A stretch of 64,000 bases of DNA from Linanthus parryae (GCA_023055425.1 JALGPY010000003.1:74933491-74997490), one strand, 5' to 3'. Counted from the stretch's first letter, positions 22,090-35,100 are shown. The notes: generated by a model not told the origin, from the sequence alone. Translations and numbers: made by a program.

Positions 22090-24896
22090 ATGGCCAAAAC
22101 AAGAATAAAAAAGAAGCAGTGAATCTACCAGAACTTAGCCAAGAGTTATAGCGCAAGGCTCCATATCTGAATTCTGAGGATTTCTATCTTGCAACTATAA
22201 AGGGAACTACCATAGAAAAATCTCCAAGCAGGAAGTATTTGCAACTCATACCTGAACCAGTAAGGGAAGACTGGGATTTGGCTATTCTGAATGAGATACA
22301 CATATTGGGTCTTGAGGCTGGACTATATCCCTACACGGATATCAGTCACCAAACATTCGTTGAGAAACTAGATTGGATGGAGGAATGGACTGAATACATC
22401 CCCGAGCATCACAAACCCATATTGACAGCAGCGGGGGTTATACAGTGCGGTGCGCGCGACAAAGGTTTTGAGCGTAAATCTCGATAGTGAGATGTTGACC
22501 ACTCTGTTCTCACTGTATTCGAGTAAAACTCATACCTTTCACTTCGCGACATATGAGGCTACACCTACACTCGAAGACACGGAGATTCTGTTGTAGCTTC
22601 TCGGCATGGGACCTGTAGACCCACTATCCCCCTTAAAGAGCAAGGAGGAACTTGCTCTCCTTGAGAGAATGCGAGAGTGCATCTCTGAAGTCAAGAAGAC
22701 TGCCACGAGATGGACCTCGAGCACTCCCTTGGAGACACATGCAGTTCTAAAGACGGGGGCGAAGAATGTATGGTCGAGGTGGATAACATACTTCTTCCGA
22801 GATTTCGCCAAGCCAAAAATCGCGCAGGAGGTTCTCGTAGCTGATCCCGAAGCGAGTACTTATAGAGTGGGAAAGGGTTTTAGCAATACTCTGACCAGGT
22901 ATCTATGTGTATGACTGTCGAGGTATATGGTGGATGGGCACCCTCATGATGGAGTCTTTTGCCACGTGCTTGCCATTGCGGTTCGACTTTCTTTTAACCA
23001 AAAGGTGGCTCTGGGGACTTTAGTTCTTGGCTATTTATATCATCGATTGGACCTTGCCATGATCCACGCGGAGCAGTCGCAGGGAAGGGTCGATGTCTTG
23101 TCCCACGTCAATGTTGCGTTCCTTTCAATGTGGGCGTTCGATAGATGGCCGATATATGCTCCAGTTCCTTCAAAGGTAACATAGTGGAATGCGCCTAACG
23201 CTCAAGCGCAAATTATTTTCCCTATAGTATGGCGTTGGTTCAAAACTAAAGGAATTTGACGCTCCTTCCCTCTGATCTGCGACGATATCAGTTGCTCGTG
23301 TCAAGATCGTATGTCAAAGCTTTGCCGGATATTCGCGATCATTCGCGTATGTATCCTGAAACAGATGTTGCCCTCACATCTGAGCTTATCACGAAGGCTG
23401 GAAGATACTACTCTAGGTTCATGAACTGGTGCGCAAGGGGAGCTCTGCCCGTTTTGCCTGAGTGTGCCGACAAGTGCTCCAGTTACAAAGTCATAACAGT
23501 CGACTATGACCCAATCAGAGTAAGCCCCCAATTTGGGTTCGATGTTGTAGCGCCTTCATTTTGGCCGAATGCGATCAACAAAAAATGTTAAAAGATGTTA
23601 CTTTATAAGTAGTGCAACGGCATGTTGGTGGCCATGCTTCCCTTCACTCAACCTGCCAGGAACAGAGAAGGGCGAACAACGGCAAATTGGGTTTCCTTCT
23701 GGAATGCGCAAATTAATCTGCACGCAAGGTCCCTGAACAGATTTCGACCAGATAAGGCTCCTGCTATTCGCATAGACTCCAGATATCCTTTCAAGTCCTC
23801 TTGCTCCAAAAGTGCAAATGAGTATGGATTTTATTCGCTTCTGGATGAAGACAGAAAATTGTGTGCGGATTTGATATTGTAAGAGAAGATTGCTGCAGTA
23901 AGAGAAAATTCCTATACTGCGAAGAAAGAATACTCAGAGAACTTCGACAATGTATTTCCCTTATCATTTTTCATGCTATAAAGACTACCTTGCTAACGAG
24001 ATTGCGTTTCACAATGTTACCTCAGGAGGTTCGCATCTGGCGATCGCAGCGTAGGGTTCATAAGTGATCTTAGGGAAACATAAAGCCAATGTCAGAATCG
24101 ACCCTGAGATGCCAATGGACCAGGAGAACCAGGCGCGAGTTCGAGTAGCCATCGCATATTTCGTTCTTTCGATGGCAGAGGCAGATAAAAACCCAAGAAA
24201 GACAAAAGCATTTGAGGAGTCAGAGGAAGATGAGTCGCACCCAGTTGTTGTAAGACAGACAAAGTGTCAAAATAAGGGTCCCGTTGCCATTAAGGAAACT
24301 CGTCTAAAAGCAACAGCAGTGCCAAGAGCGAGGGGTAAAAAGAAACTCCAACTGAAGACTAACCAGCGGGGCGCGCGACAAACTAGTATAGAAGGCTTTG
24401 TGAAGTATAACACGGGTGCGAAAACCACCATTGATGAAGGTAAATCAAATAGATTTAAGGGTATAAAATCTATTGGCCACTTATCAATATTTCGTGTATC
24501 ACAGATAGTGAAGAAACCATCGATGATCTGGAAGCTCTCGAAGATGAATCTCCTAGACGGGCAGAAGTCGACAGAGAAAGAGCCATAGCAGGAGCGTTCA
24601 AAGAGTCAAGGGTAATGGCTGAACAAGCAGTCTAACGCGCAAGGTTGGCGGAGGAAGCTCAGGTTGAGCAAGCCTTGAGGAAGAGCCTCAAGGAGCAAGT
24701 TTTCATTCGCAGTCGACTGTCGTACAAATGCAACACGCTCAGGAAGATTTCCAAGAGATCGTTGGGGACGCAGATGAGGAAGTTACTATGTTCAGTTTGC
24801 CTTACCTTATCAAGATATTATCTTTCGAGCATTAAACCGTGGAGTTTCCAAAAGTGACTTTCGTAAATGGTTAGTGGATCAGTGTGGAGAGACATC
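22090..24896 (+). pseudogene. Plant mobile domain (PMD) gene in Tat1, heavily decayed
   Basis: ATG 22090 (MAKTR) aligns with the Tat2 gene at 40734. Recognisable pieces in order are DWDLAILNEIHILGLEAGLYPY, TFVEKLDWMEEWTEYI, then MGPVDPLSPLKSKEEL, WSRWITYFFRDFAKP, VDGHPHDGVFCHVLAIAV, FDRWPIYAP, ITVDYDPIRVSPQFGFD, and a basic/acidic tail ending RKWLVDQCGETSG near 24896. The core is the aminotransferase-like PMD fold, known from cellular MAIN/MAIL1 proteins and from transposons. Stops and frame changes occur every 200-300 bases. A 5' UTR intron (donor near 21893, acceptor just before ATG) and the final donor CAG|GTAA match Tat2. It is non-functional. Confidence 0.8.
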
Positions 24897-25734
24897 AGGT
24901 AAATAATGTAATCAATATCACTATAGTCAAATTTATCGCATTCGTGCCCAAAAAGTAATTGTATGTTGGCATATAATCAGTTCATGCATTGTTAAAAGGA
25001 AATGATGATAACTTGCGATATAACACTCATATAGATATCCTACCTAAATGTGGAGATGCAATTGAGTACTTAGTTCGTGCCCCTAAAATAATTCACGCAA
25101 GCACTAGGCATTAGTGGGAAGGCAAGTAGTGGTTTTAGGAGAATTTGATTACTAAACAACGTGGTACTTAAACTCTGAGGCTCTAGCGAACATGCGCTTA
25201 GTATCCACTACCTCCATTTTTCCTGAATCTTTCAGTGCACTATTCACCGGGTCAATTTGATCAAGTGATTTGATTCACAAACAATGCAAAAATTTAGCAA
25301 TTTTACCAATGTAATCTACAACACTATGGAAATATAACATTGATCATCGGGTCAAAGTAACCCTCAAAAAGTCTAACAAGTAAAATTGTACTTCAGGAAC
25401 AATCTGTGAGGGTACTAAAGTTTTGCCCCCAAATATGCAAAGCCTGCAAAACTTTGGGCCAAAGTTAAGAAGATGGTATACTATTGAAGAGAGGGTCTCG
25501 ACCTTTTTTTCAATTAAACGGGAGAACCGGCGATCTCCGGCGTACTTGGCGACCTCCTAAACCACCTTGAAATTTGTTCATTTTTGAAAGGTAAAATTCT
25601 GTTCATATCGTCTCCTAGGTTGATTAACCAGTCCACTGTACAATTTAGATCCCTGTAGCTTTCAGGTTTTTTCATGGACACCATATGTTCGATGAAATGC
25701 CTCACTTAGATGTATTTGATTTATCAGGTATTAG
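24897..25734. other. Unassigned sequence between Tat1 and the 25.7-kb gene
   Basis: AT-rich with no convincing ORF. The stretch 25500-25600 (GGCGATCTCCGGCGTACTTGG) resembles a GC-richer 5' UTR, and TTGAAAG|GTAAAA near 25590 is a possible donor. It may hold an untranslated first exon of the next gene. Confidence 0.35.
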
Positions 25735-27303
25735 TTGGAGCTTTATAGTTTATACTCGCATTTGGCTGATTTCGCTATGATGATGCTCTATGACGGGTTC
25801 AAGGAGATACTAAAAATTCAAAAGTTCAGGAGGATGGTATCATATGCTGGGTTCTACTGCTTTACTGCCCTCATAAGCTATGCTTACACTAGCAACACGT
25901 GAGAGGAGTACATCCATCTTAATTCCATCTCCAAAGCTGAAGTATTTGTGGGTTTTGATCATTATCTGTTGATGTTAATTGGGTTTGCAGGACGAGAGCA
26001 GGAATGTCCAGAGATGACCAATTCTATGCTTCTTACCCAGCAGGGACTGAACTCCTAACCGACACTATAAAGGTCAGTAGTCAAACCTTCTTCATTCTTT
26101 GAAGCAAAATCAGACATGTGATGAGTGAAGCTTTCTTGTTATGTAGTTATACAAAAATGCGCTTGGGAATTGCTTTGAAGTGGATGAGTGGGGACCTATT
26201 GAATGGAGCATCATGGCTAAACACTTTGAACGCCAAGGCAAATCTCCTTATGCATATCATGCTGTAAGTCCTGAAAACTTAAGTGGTTCTTGCTGTTTCT
26301 GCTTTATCTGGTTATGGGTTATCTTTAAAAGATAAAGTTGAAAGCTACCTCAATAGATGATCAGAATGCAGACTAGTTTCCATTTGTATTTCTTTTGTAA
26401 CTAGGGGTATAATTTCTAGGACTGTTCGGACAGTTGATTTTTGGAGCTAGAGTAAATTAGTTTAAGCTTTATTAGGTCTCTCTTCAAGAAGTGATTTGAG
26501 TGCCCAAATTTGATAATCATAATTGGGAATTTGGGATTAGTGTTCTTCTATTTTGGGTAGAGTACATCCTTTTAGTGGGTCGTTGTGTCATCAATGTCTC
26601 TGTTGTAGTTCGAGGCCATATCTAGGTACACTTGCTGAGGCTCACCCTAACCTGAAATGAGATATTTGCATTGGAGACATTGATTCATCAAGGTTTTTCT
26701 TTTATTTTCTATAACAATATTAGTAAGGACCAGGACAATATCCATAGAGAGTTATGAATTTGTATAATGTGCTGGCAGAAATCAGCATGTTTTTCGGGAG
26801 GCCAAGAGGTATTGGTTAGAAAGAGAAATGGGATGTTACCTCTGTTTGGCTGGAAGCAGATTATAGTTCCCGCAGCCAATTTCATGTTTCCAGCTTAAAA
26901 TTCATCTATTGGACTTTCACATTATATGCAAGCATTCACCTGAGATCTTTTTGTGTCCGACCTTTGCATTTAAGCTGTTTAGTTGAAAATTTGCTTGTCA
27001 TTTCAACGAGACGAGCCTTACCACTTCAATATAACTATTAAACAAAATAAAATAAAATTGGAACCTGTAATCACAGTCCCATTACAATCCATACCTACAT
27101 CAGAGACCCCCACAAACCTCAATATTAGCTACATTCCTTGAGCATCTAAATATTTTGCTCATGCTGACAGTGATGTGATACCGGGGTGATTACAGTTTGA
27201 GGAATCAGCAGAAGTTTATGTTTGCTGATCTTTTGTTCTTTTCATGATGCAGCAATACATGGCACACCTAGCCTCCCATGGGCAGCTTGATGGAAGTGGC
27301 TAG
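25735..27303 (+). CDS. Spliced plant gene of unknown function, 5' exon not found
   Basis: Four exons join in frame across GT-AG introns: 25735-25898, 25991-26072, 26147-26263 and 27253-27300, with TAG at 27301. The protein reads ELYSLYSHLADFAMMMLYDG, FKEILKIQKFRRMVSYAGF, a hydrophobic YCFTALISYAYT, then TRAGMSRDDQFYASYPAG, ELLTDTIK, LYKNALGNCFEVDEWGPIEW, AKHFERQGKSPYAYHA and QYMAHLASHGQLDGSG. That is 137 residues from the first acceptor. The coherent splicing and absence of stops mark a real cellular gene. It has one probable membrane segment and a conserved-looking Arg/Asp/Tyr-rich C-terminus. I do not recognise a named family. The first in-frame ATG (25777) is in exon 1 as drawn, but the acceptor TTAG before 25735 suggests an upstream exon, perhaps displaced by the Tat1 insertion. 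Confidence 0.7.
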
Positions 27304-28493
27304 CTATTTAATGAAATGAGATTTATTTCACTAGTTATCATCTCGCCTATGAGGAAGATATGCATGGCATATAGAACTAGCTACAGAATCTGTATATCGT
27401 CACATGTCAGAGCTGTATCAATTGTAAACGTTTTTAGCTTATTTATCAATTTCATATTTGCCTTGTTTGGGCTCGTTTCTTCTTATAAACAGCGTCTTCC
27501 AGAATAACACGGAATGTTGTATTTGCACTTGGAATTAATTCATTCTTGGATAGGATATATTAAACCAACTGGACCATTATTCTGGTGTATCTGCTAAAAG
27601 CATCATATTTCTGTGATTCAGCTCAGTCCCACTCCAGTGCCGTAGGTAGGAGTGGAGTATGTTTCACTAGGATATACATGTACCAGCACAAGGACCTGTC
27701 ATGCTTTCAGGAAAGCATCTCATTTACTTCCGTTTGTTTTGCCATTGTAAGAAATTTCAGTAAAGTTCCTACTTCCTACTACTATCAATTTTCCGACGAG
27801 TGAAAAATAGTTTCAGCTTCCAGTTCCCAGCTTTCCCTTGCGCCAGGTTTATCTACAGAATCCGGAAAATTTTTCTATTGTTTCAAACTTCTAGGACAAA
27901 CAAAAACATCAAAAGTGTTTTTTCTAGAGAGTCTGGTGAGTTACTTGTATTCTGATTTCTATAGCAAAGTAAAATATGCTAAACCTCAACAAGTCTGTTT
28001 TCGAGTTGACAAATCAGTGTACACCTTAACAAATTTAGAGAGGCTTCCTTTCGAAATTAGTGAGAGGGCTTGTCATGTTTCTTCTGACCACAAACACGGA
28101 AATGTCAGAGATGCAAACAAACTCGTGTTTAATTTTAGAGTTATGCAAAGTGCCGCTGTTCTTCAACATTAGTATACAGGACGTACATTGAAATGAATGA
28201 GACAGTCTCGAAATGAAACAAATAAACTGCAATTCATAAAATTCCAGGAGGGATCTATTTGATACTGATCTTTGAATAAAAAAGATATCTGGGCAAATAT
28301 TGGGAGAAACAAACAAAAAAAAGTATGATATTATCCCCAACAACGCCAGCCCTGCCTAAAATAGCAGATAATGTACAGTATCTTCTTATCCTGACGACTT
28401 ACAGGCACATCAGTGCAAAATGATAATAGACAAACTAATTTTTGACAGTAACATGATGATTATTACAACCAGTGAGCAAACACCTAAAGAAGG

Positions 28494-28588
28494 TTACTTC
28501 AACACTGGAAGACTCCTTAGCCTGCTTGACCGCAACCGAAGCTGTTTGCTTGCATTATCGATATCTATGTACCTCTCAAAAGTAAATA
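28494..28588 (-). other. Possible terminal coding exon
   Basis: On the minus strand an acceptor TTTACAG is followed by a frame reading FERYIDIDNASKQLRLRSSR, LRSLPVLK and a stop at 28494. It is Arg/Leu-rich and amphipathic, with an unbiased protein-like composition. No upstream exons could be joined to it. Confidence 0.2.
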
Positions 28589-29325
28589 CTGTAAAGACTT
28601 TTCATCCGAATAAGTACATGATCTGAGGAGTATACACAGGAAGAGGAGAGGAAGTGGTCGAAGCATCCATATTAGACTCTGCAGCACATGAATCCAGAAA
28701 ACACGACAGCCAATTAAAATGCAGCAACAGAAACTACTTTTATTGATACACAATCATGTGCGAACACGGTGCAGACTCCATTTCTGACCTACTATCTGAA
28801 TATGCAAAATCAATGAATCTTTTCAAGTCTACATTATATCAAGGAATGACATTGTGTATCCTTTGATGGCACGAGGGGAAACATTCAAAACTTAAGTAAA
28901 TATATACACCTACAAAAGAAAGAGAAGGGAAAACAGAAGAATACAGGAAACAAGCATGACAAACCAGAATAGCATAAAATGACAGAAACCACCCTTGTGT
29001 TTAGGCACAATACACGTACACAGCGGCGCAGGCAGCACATGGCCGGGTAAGGCACGTGCCCACCCCTGTTGCAGAAAACTACACTTATATACCTAGTATT
29101 TAGGAAAATATACAATTTTTCCCTGGGTAAAACTACAAAAAGGCCCCACCCCTTCTTAAAACTACAAAAAGGCCCTACCCTATTTGAAATCCTCCCTCCG
29201 CCCCTGCGCGTAAACACCCGTCTTATGACAAATGCCTCAGAACACACCCCTGTAACTGACAGAAAATAACAGAACAGGAAAAAGTTTTACCCTTTTACTA
29301 ACCAAACTTGCATACATTAAGTAGA

Positions 29326-29326
<1 letters not shown>

Positions 29327-29389
<63 letters not shown>
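29327..29389 (+). repeat. Poly-A run followed by (CA)n microsatellite
   Basis: A run of 36 A is followed directly by about 13 CA units. The A-to-CA arrangement can mark an old poly-A-bearing insertion, but no retroposon body or target duplication was identified. Confidence 0.85.
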
Positions 29390-30605
29390 TCCGTACTCAC
29401 TTCTGACTCTTCATTGCAACATACTTCCCTACCGCAGCCCCTAGACACAAACAGCAAAAACAACCCACCCGAATATTAGGCACCTGAATAGATTGGCGTC
29501 AAATTGGGAAAATTTATTCTCTTTTCGAGGAACACAAACTCTCCAATTTTCTTTTGCTTAGCGACTCTTATAGTAGATTTTCAGGCAGAGAGAGATTGTT
29601 GAGGAATTCGAATCGATTTCATATCAGCTTGATGGTTTTTTTCTCTGCCATAGAAATCAATAACTAAGCTCTTGGAAGAGCGTTTACTTTTGGTAGTTTG
29701 GAAAAACACACAGGGCTACCTTGTTGTGCCGAAGAAGAGGGAGGATGATGGGAGAGGGAGAACAAATGACCTCATCATAATGCTCAGGAGTGCAAACAAG
29801 TACACCCAGGTTTGGTATGTTCAACTATGGCTTGTTAAGTTCTTAGCACAAGGCTTGCTAAATGTCGCTAAAATTCAAGATCTCGCCAAGCATATACAAT
29901 ATGCTATATAGTAAAAAGGTCTTCTGTGAAATAAATAAGTTAACCTAGAAATTTATGTCACATCAATTCTCTCCTTGGGATGAGTTTGGTAGAATGGCTT
30001 TTGGTGGAAAACTAGTTTTAAAATTATGGATTAAAAAAATTAGTTTTTACTGGAGATTTTATTTAAACCAGTGTGTTTGGTGATAGTTTTTAAACTAGAT
30101 TAATAACTGGAGAAATGTGTTTGATGGTAGTTTTTAAACTAGATGCAATTGATGAAATGACATATTTGTCCTTGTGCACATTAGGTAGTGGGTAGTGATT
30201 GCTTGTAAAAGTAATACTAATAAACCCACAAAAATTAATTCAAGTATAATTCTTTGGATGTAGCGTTGAAATAGGATATAAAAAATAATCAAATATGAAA
30301 AGAGCACCAAAAAATGGGTGATTCTAAATAATAATAACATAACATGTAAAATAGTCTCAAAAATGTGAAAATAGAGTTCTGTTAAAAAAATGGCAAAGGT
30401 AAAGGACAACTGTGAGCCCTGCAACAGCAAACAAAAAAGGATGTATGTTTACGCTTGTAAGTATCTATCCTTAGTTTGCAAATCTTCTCTATCACTCATC
30501 AAAGCATTTAAATTACCATTGTTTCTCAAAGCACGGCAACATACAACAGCCATGGGAACTATTTTAGATTTTTGCTTACACTGTTTTGCTGATCAAACGG
30601 CATAT

Positions 30606-30608
<3 letters not shown>

Positions 30609-30670
<62 letters not shown>
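30609..30670 (+). repeat. (TC)n microsatellite
   Basis: 31 uninterrupted TC units. The apparent Ser/Leu-rich ORFs crossing it are artefacts of the repeat. Confidence 0.95.
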
Positions 30671-30673
<3 letters not shown>

Positions 30674-31394
30674 CTAGTATCTATTGGTTGATTATGGAAA
30701 TGATTCTGATAGCTCCGTATTTGGTTGTGATGATAAGATCAAAACGCATTGTTGATTATGATAAGATCTTTCTAAAAACCAGAATTAGCTTTTCTTATCT
30801 CTCAGACATAGGCAGAAACTACCTGTGCCTCTCACTTCATTTGAAGGCCTCACTTACATAGGCAGAAATTTCTAACTTATTTGTTCATTCAACTGTCAAT
30901 TCGACCATTGCTACTTTCCAATTTTGTCATGCAGTTGGTATTTTAATGTTGGTATCTCCACTGATCCTCAGTCCCCTGGTAAGCCTACAATAATTAATTC
31001 AAATTCTTACGCAATTCGAAATATCGGGCAACTCCAGAAAAAAAAATTAAAATTAAAAGTAATAATGTAGAGCATGTCAGTTTGTTAACAAGGTTTTACT
31101 TACAACAATAGCACATAATAATACGCATACTGCTTATTCCTGAACTTCTAGTTATCAAAATTCTGAACGACGACTTCCAGCCTAGGAACTAAACTGATAA
31201 ATCCACTAGTGATAAGCACTGAAAGACAAGTGAGATGGACAACTCGGAACAGAAATTAGGATTATAATAAAAACATTTGATAGTATACCCATTACTCGTT
31301 TTTGTTTAGTGGCATAAGTCATAGTGTCATATAAACTAATACACTACATAGTTAACAAGCTTGCGCCTCCCGAACTTGAAATGCTACTCACAAG

Positions 31395-31856
31395 CAGGGT
31401 TTCAAATAAAGGCCGTTACCGTTACGTTATGGCCGATATTTAACTGAAAAGGTAGTGGCCGAGTCCGATACACCCGATACGGTTTACGTGAATCATATTC
31501 ACAAGTGACACGGCCGATACGCACCGATATCCTCATGTAACGGCTGATACGCACCGATATCCTGGCGATACACCCAATACGCTGTATCCTCATTATATTA
31601 ATTTGTTATATAATGAAGTGTACAATGTCTAATTGTCTAAAAACTAGTTAGGCATGGCCTAAAGGACTAGTACATGACTACAAATATATTAGATATACAA
31701 AACATTCTCTTAGAAATACTTTTTGCATCTTAAAATGATTATTTAACATTCACGTGTTCGGTTCCCGATTCCCGTTACAGTTTCTCCGATACGGACCAAC
31801 TCCGTTAACCGCGACCGGAACCGATACGTCGGCCGATACCGTTATTTAAAACCATG
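31395..31856. mobile_element. hAT-type MITE, 462 bp, with 8-bp target duplication
   Basis: The left end CAGGGTTTCAAATAA and the reverse complement of the right end, CATGGTTTTAAATAA, agree at 13 of 15 bases. CTCACAAG occurs immediately outside both ends (31387-31394 and 31857-31864), an exact 8-bp duplication typical of hAT elements. The interior is rich in CGATAC/CGGCCGATAC words near both ends and AT-rich in the middle. There is no transposase ORF, so it is non-autonomous. Confidence 0.88.
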
Positions 31857-32153
31857 CTCACAAGTCACAACATACAATACCAATGGGTTATGCAGCAAAA
31901 GTATGCAAGTAGAACAAAAAAGTATTAAAGGATTGTAAACAAGGTACATATCTGTACAGAGTGATTGATTTTCTTAAAACTAGAGACAACAAGATATAGT
32001 TGGAGGTGTCATATTCAGACCAGGGACTTCCACATTAGTGCATGAAGTTTTCTTAATATCACAAACAGACAACCCTTAGCTAACGCTTCTATTATGTCTA
32101 GGCATCAAAAATAAATTTGAACTTACAGGCTTACTCGTTCTTTTTTCTCAAAA

Positions 32154-35100
32154 TCATGCTTTCTTTGGCCTTCCCCGGCCTCGACGCTTGAATAGCTGCT
32201 GCTTCTGAGGACTCTTCAACTTTCTAGCTGCAGAAGAATTGTACTCTGGAGGCCTCCCACGACCTTGACGCTTGGATTGCCGCTGATTACCAGAAGGTGA
32301 GTCGCAGCTTGGAGCCTGTGCTCGACCGCGAGACCGTGTCTGCACCTGCAATGTCAGTGGCTGAGAATGATGCTCATGTGCAGATTCTTTTGGTTTTGTT
32401 TCAGGAGTTTCCACTTCACATCGGTCTACTGATTTCTTCCATTCATTCTCATGTTGTATGGCAACCAGCGATGACTGCCCAACAGTTGCAGGAATGGCAA
32501 GTACTACCTTATAATTGCCTTCGAGGTCTGATTCCTTCTGACCCTCAAATCGATATCCTAGAGACATCGAATCAGTTTCAGCTCTTACTGTAGGATTTTC
32601 AGGTCTGGTTTGCTGAGAGCGGGTCATTATTCTCCTTTTCACTGGCTTCTCTAGTTTTGCAGGCTGTTTCTCTTCTTGCATGCCAATTTGTTGGTCTTGC
32701 GGTTGAGTTACTGCTGCTTCATTCTGCAGTTTAGTGTGGTTCTTAGCCATATCACTCTCATCTTCTATTTGGTGTGGTTCTCCGATACTGCTCACTTGTT
32801 TTGATTGATCAGGTTCTTCAAGCACCTCCTTTAGTTGGTCGGCAGGTAGATTTCTTTCAACGATTCCAATTCGCTCCTCTGTTGCTTGCATCTCTCGGTC
32901 AGCCATTTTCAAATTTCCATTGTTTGGTTGATCAGGTTCTTCAAGCACCTCTTTCGATACTTCAACGGGCTTGTTCTTCTCTTCAGCCACTTTACATGGC
33001 AATTCTGTTACTTGATTACCTAGATCACTTATTTCCAGATTTTCTTTGCTTGGTTGATCAGGTTTTTCAAGTACCTCCTCTTGCTGTTCAACAATCTGAC
33101 TCTTCTCTTCAACCACAATAAGTGGCTCTTTTGTTACTTGAACAGCTACGTCAGTCATTTCCAGTTTTCCCCTATTTGGTTCCTCAAATTCAAGCACCTC
33201 CTTGTGTTTCTCAGCAGGCTGACTCTTCTCTTCAACCACTTTGAATGACTCTTCCGTTACTCGAGTCCCTAGACCAGCTGTTTCCACAATTTGTTTGTTT
33301 GGTTTATCAGTTTCTTCAAGCACCTTCTTCAGTTGTTCGACAGGCTCATTTTTATCTTCAAGCACTTCAATTCGCTCCTCCGTAACTTGAATCCCTAAGT
33401 TGGCAGTTCTCAGATTTTCTTCCGTTGGTTGATTAGGTTCCTCAAGCACCTCCATCTGTTGTTTAAAAGGCTGGTTATTTTGCTCAACCACGTTAATCCG
33501 CTCTTCCTTTGCTTGAATTTCAAGGTCATTCATTCCCAGATCTTCTTGGTTTGGTTGATCAAGTTCTTCAAGCACCTCTTTATGTTGTCTGACAGGCTGA
33601 TAATTTTCTTCGACCAATTTAATTTGCTCTTCTGCTACTTGCATCTCCAGGCCAGTCATTTTCAGTTGAAGCTCTTCAAGCATCTCATCCTGCTGTTCGA
33701 AAACCTGATTTTTTTCTTCAACCACTTTCATGCCGTCTGTTACTTGACCCCCCATGTCAACAACTACCAAGTTACCTTTGTTTGCATGACTAAGTTCTTC
33801 AACAGGTTCGCTTTGCCCTCCTACAATGTCATCTTCCAATCCATGTTTCTCTTCTGTAACTTGATTAGGGAAGCCAAGTGTTAATATTTCCTTCCCATTC
33901 GGTTGATTTCCTTCTCCACTCGCAAATTTCTTCTGTAGGCGCCGCTTTTTCCTCCTAGCACCAGTGTTTTGAGTAAACTGAGCAGGGGTTGGTGGGACTT
34001 GTTCAGGTGTAGTAGCGAGAGCATAACGATTTTTACCAGTTACAACAATCTCCCCACTCTCACAAAGCCTCCCCAGATGATGCTTCAGGAATGTATCATG
34101 AGCCCATGGCAAATCATTGTACTCGTTTTTTATGAACTTTGATATTGACTCCTCAGTCGATCCCCTTTTCTCATTCAATGCCTCTATAGCTCCATGTATC
34201 ATCTACATCACCAAAACAACACAAGTTCAGGAGTGCAGATCACATTCGGCTCTATAGCCCTTTAAAACTTCAAACCAGAATATATGTTAGTAGTTCTGAT
34301 CATAAACATGGCTACATGAGGCTCAAAGCCTCAAATCCTTTCAATACCTCTCTTGAAAGGTTCAAATTAACCAGTTCCATAGTTCTTTCTCTAACCGAAA
34401 TTTAATGTAATAAACGACCATAGCGATAAAGAGAAAGCTGCATTAACACAGTATTGAATGCACGTAGAACATACATGAAAGTCCAAAACACAAATATATG
34501 CAGAACTGTTCTACTAAGTTAAAACCTAACTATGATTTTGAATTCCATAAAAGCCCTGGTCCGTATTTACATCTACTCAAAAAATCAAAATGCTGCTCTG
34601 TAGTCTTGAAGTTTCATTTGCGGAGTTGTATCATAAACATGGCATCATTTAACCCTATATCATCCCTCTCCTTAACGGTTTTAATTTACCAGTTCTATTG
34701 TGTTCGATAAGCTAAAAGGTTGTGCTATTAATGGCCATATATATAAGAAGTCAGCTTCAAGAATAGGCTATCCCAAAATTTTGACAAACTTCCCAAAATG
34801 TATGTTTACTACCGAACAGAAAAAAGTGATGGATAAGCTATCCATCTGCCGAAAAGATAATGGCGTGGGTCCCGAAATCACACTTTTGAAACAGATCCTA
34901 ACCAATTGGTTAGCTTCATTTCAGATTCACTCTCTCATCGACCTCAGTTTGAAACGCAAAAGTGATGGATAAGTTATTCCATGTTACCCGTAACCTGGGC
35001 ATTGAACCACGTTTTATTTAGGTAATGCCCTCAGGCACGTGTCATGCCCTAGTAGCAATAAGGAGAAACTTCAACCAACACAAATGTGAATGCACATATA

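Larger units (their letters stand above)
20832..24900 (-). mobile_element. Tat1: truncated Tat-like Ty3/Gypsy remnant with antisense PMD gene
   Basis: The 3' LTR (plus 20832-21452) resembles the Tat2 LTR, sharing the ends TGTRCAC and GCACTATCTACA. The same polypurine complement follows it (TTAGGCCCCTTTT). The PMD gene comes next on the plus strand, as in Tat2. Homology to Tat2 stops near 24.9 kb. The gag, pol and 5' LTR are not found before the cellular gene at 25.7 kb, so the element is truncated. Confidence 0.75.
27304..31386. other. Long mostly non-coding interval
   Basis: It begins with the probable 3' UTR of the preceding gene. I see no continuous gene. A possible minus-strand terminal exon lies at 28494-28588. 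The stretch 29020-29215 has transposon-like GC-rich ends (GGCGCAGG / CCCCTGCGC) with no clear target duplication. Around 30.05-30.14 kb, TAGTTTTTAAACTAGAT occurs twice within 70 bases. Poly-A/CA and CT microsatellites are listed separately. Confidence 0.5.

Noticed and set aside
29020..29215. Second hAT-like MITE with GGCGCAGG / CCCCTGCGC ends
   Set aside because: The termini match poorly and no 8-bp duplication flanks them.
28885..29247. 120-codon minus-strand ORF
   Set aside because: Low-complexity and transposon-like GC-rich ends, with no motif and no splice partners.
30390..30861. Ser/Leu repeat ORFs across the TC microsatellite
   Set aside because: They are produced by the dinucleotide repeat.
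32297..33884. Several plus-strand ORFs rich in Phe/Leu across 32.3-33.9 kb
   Set aside because: They are complements of the Glu/Pro repeat region of the GH1 gene and have no independent support.
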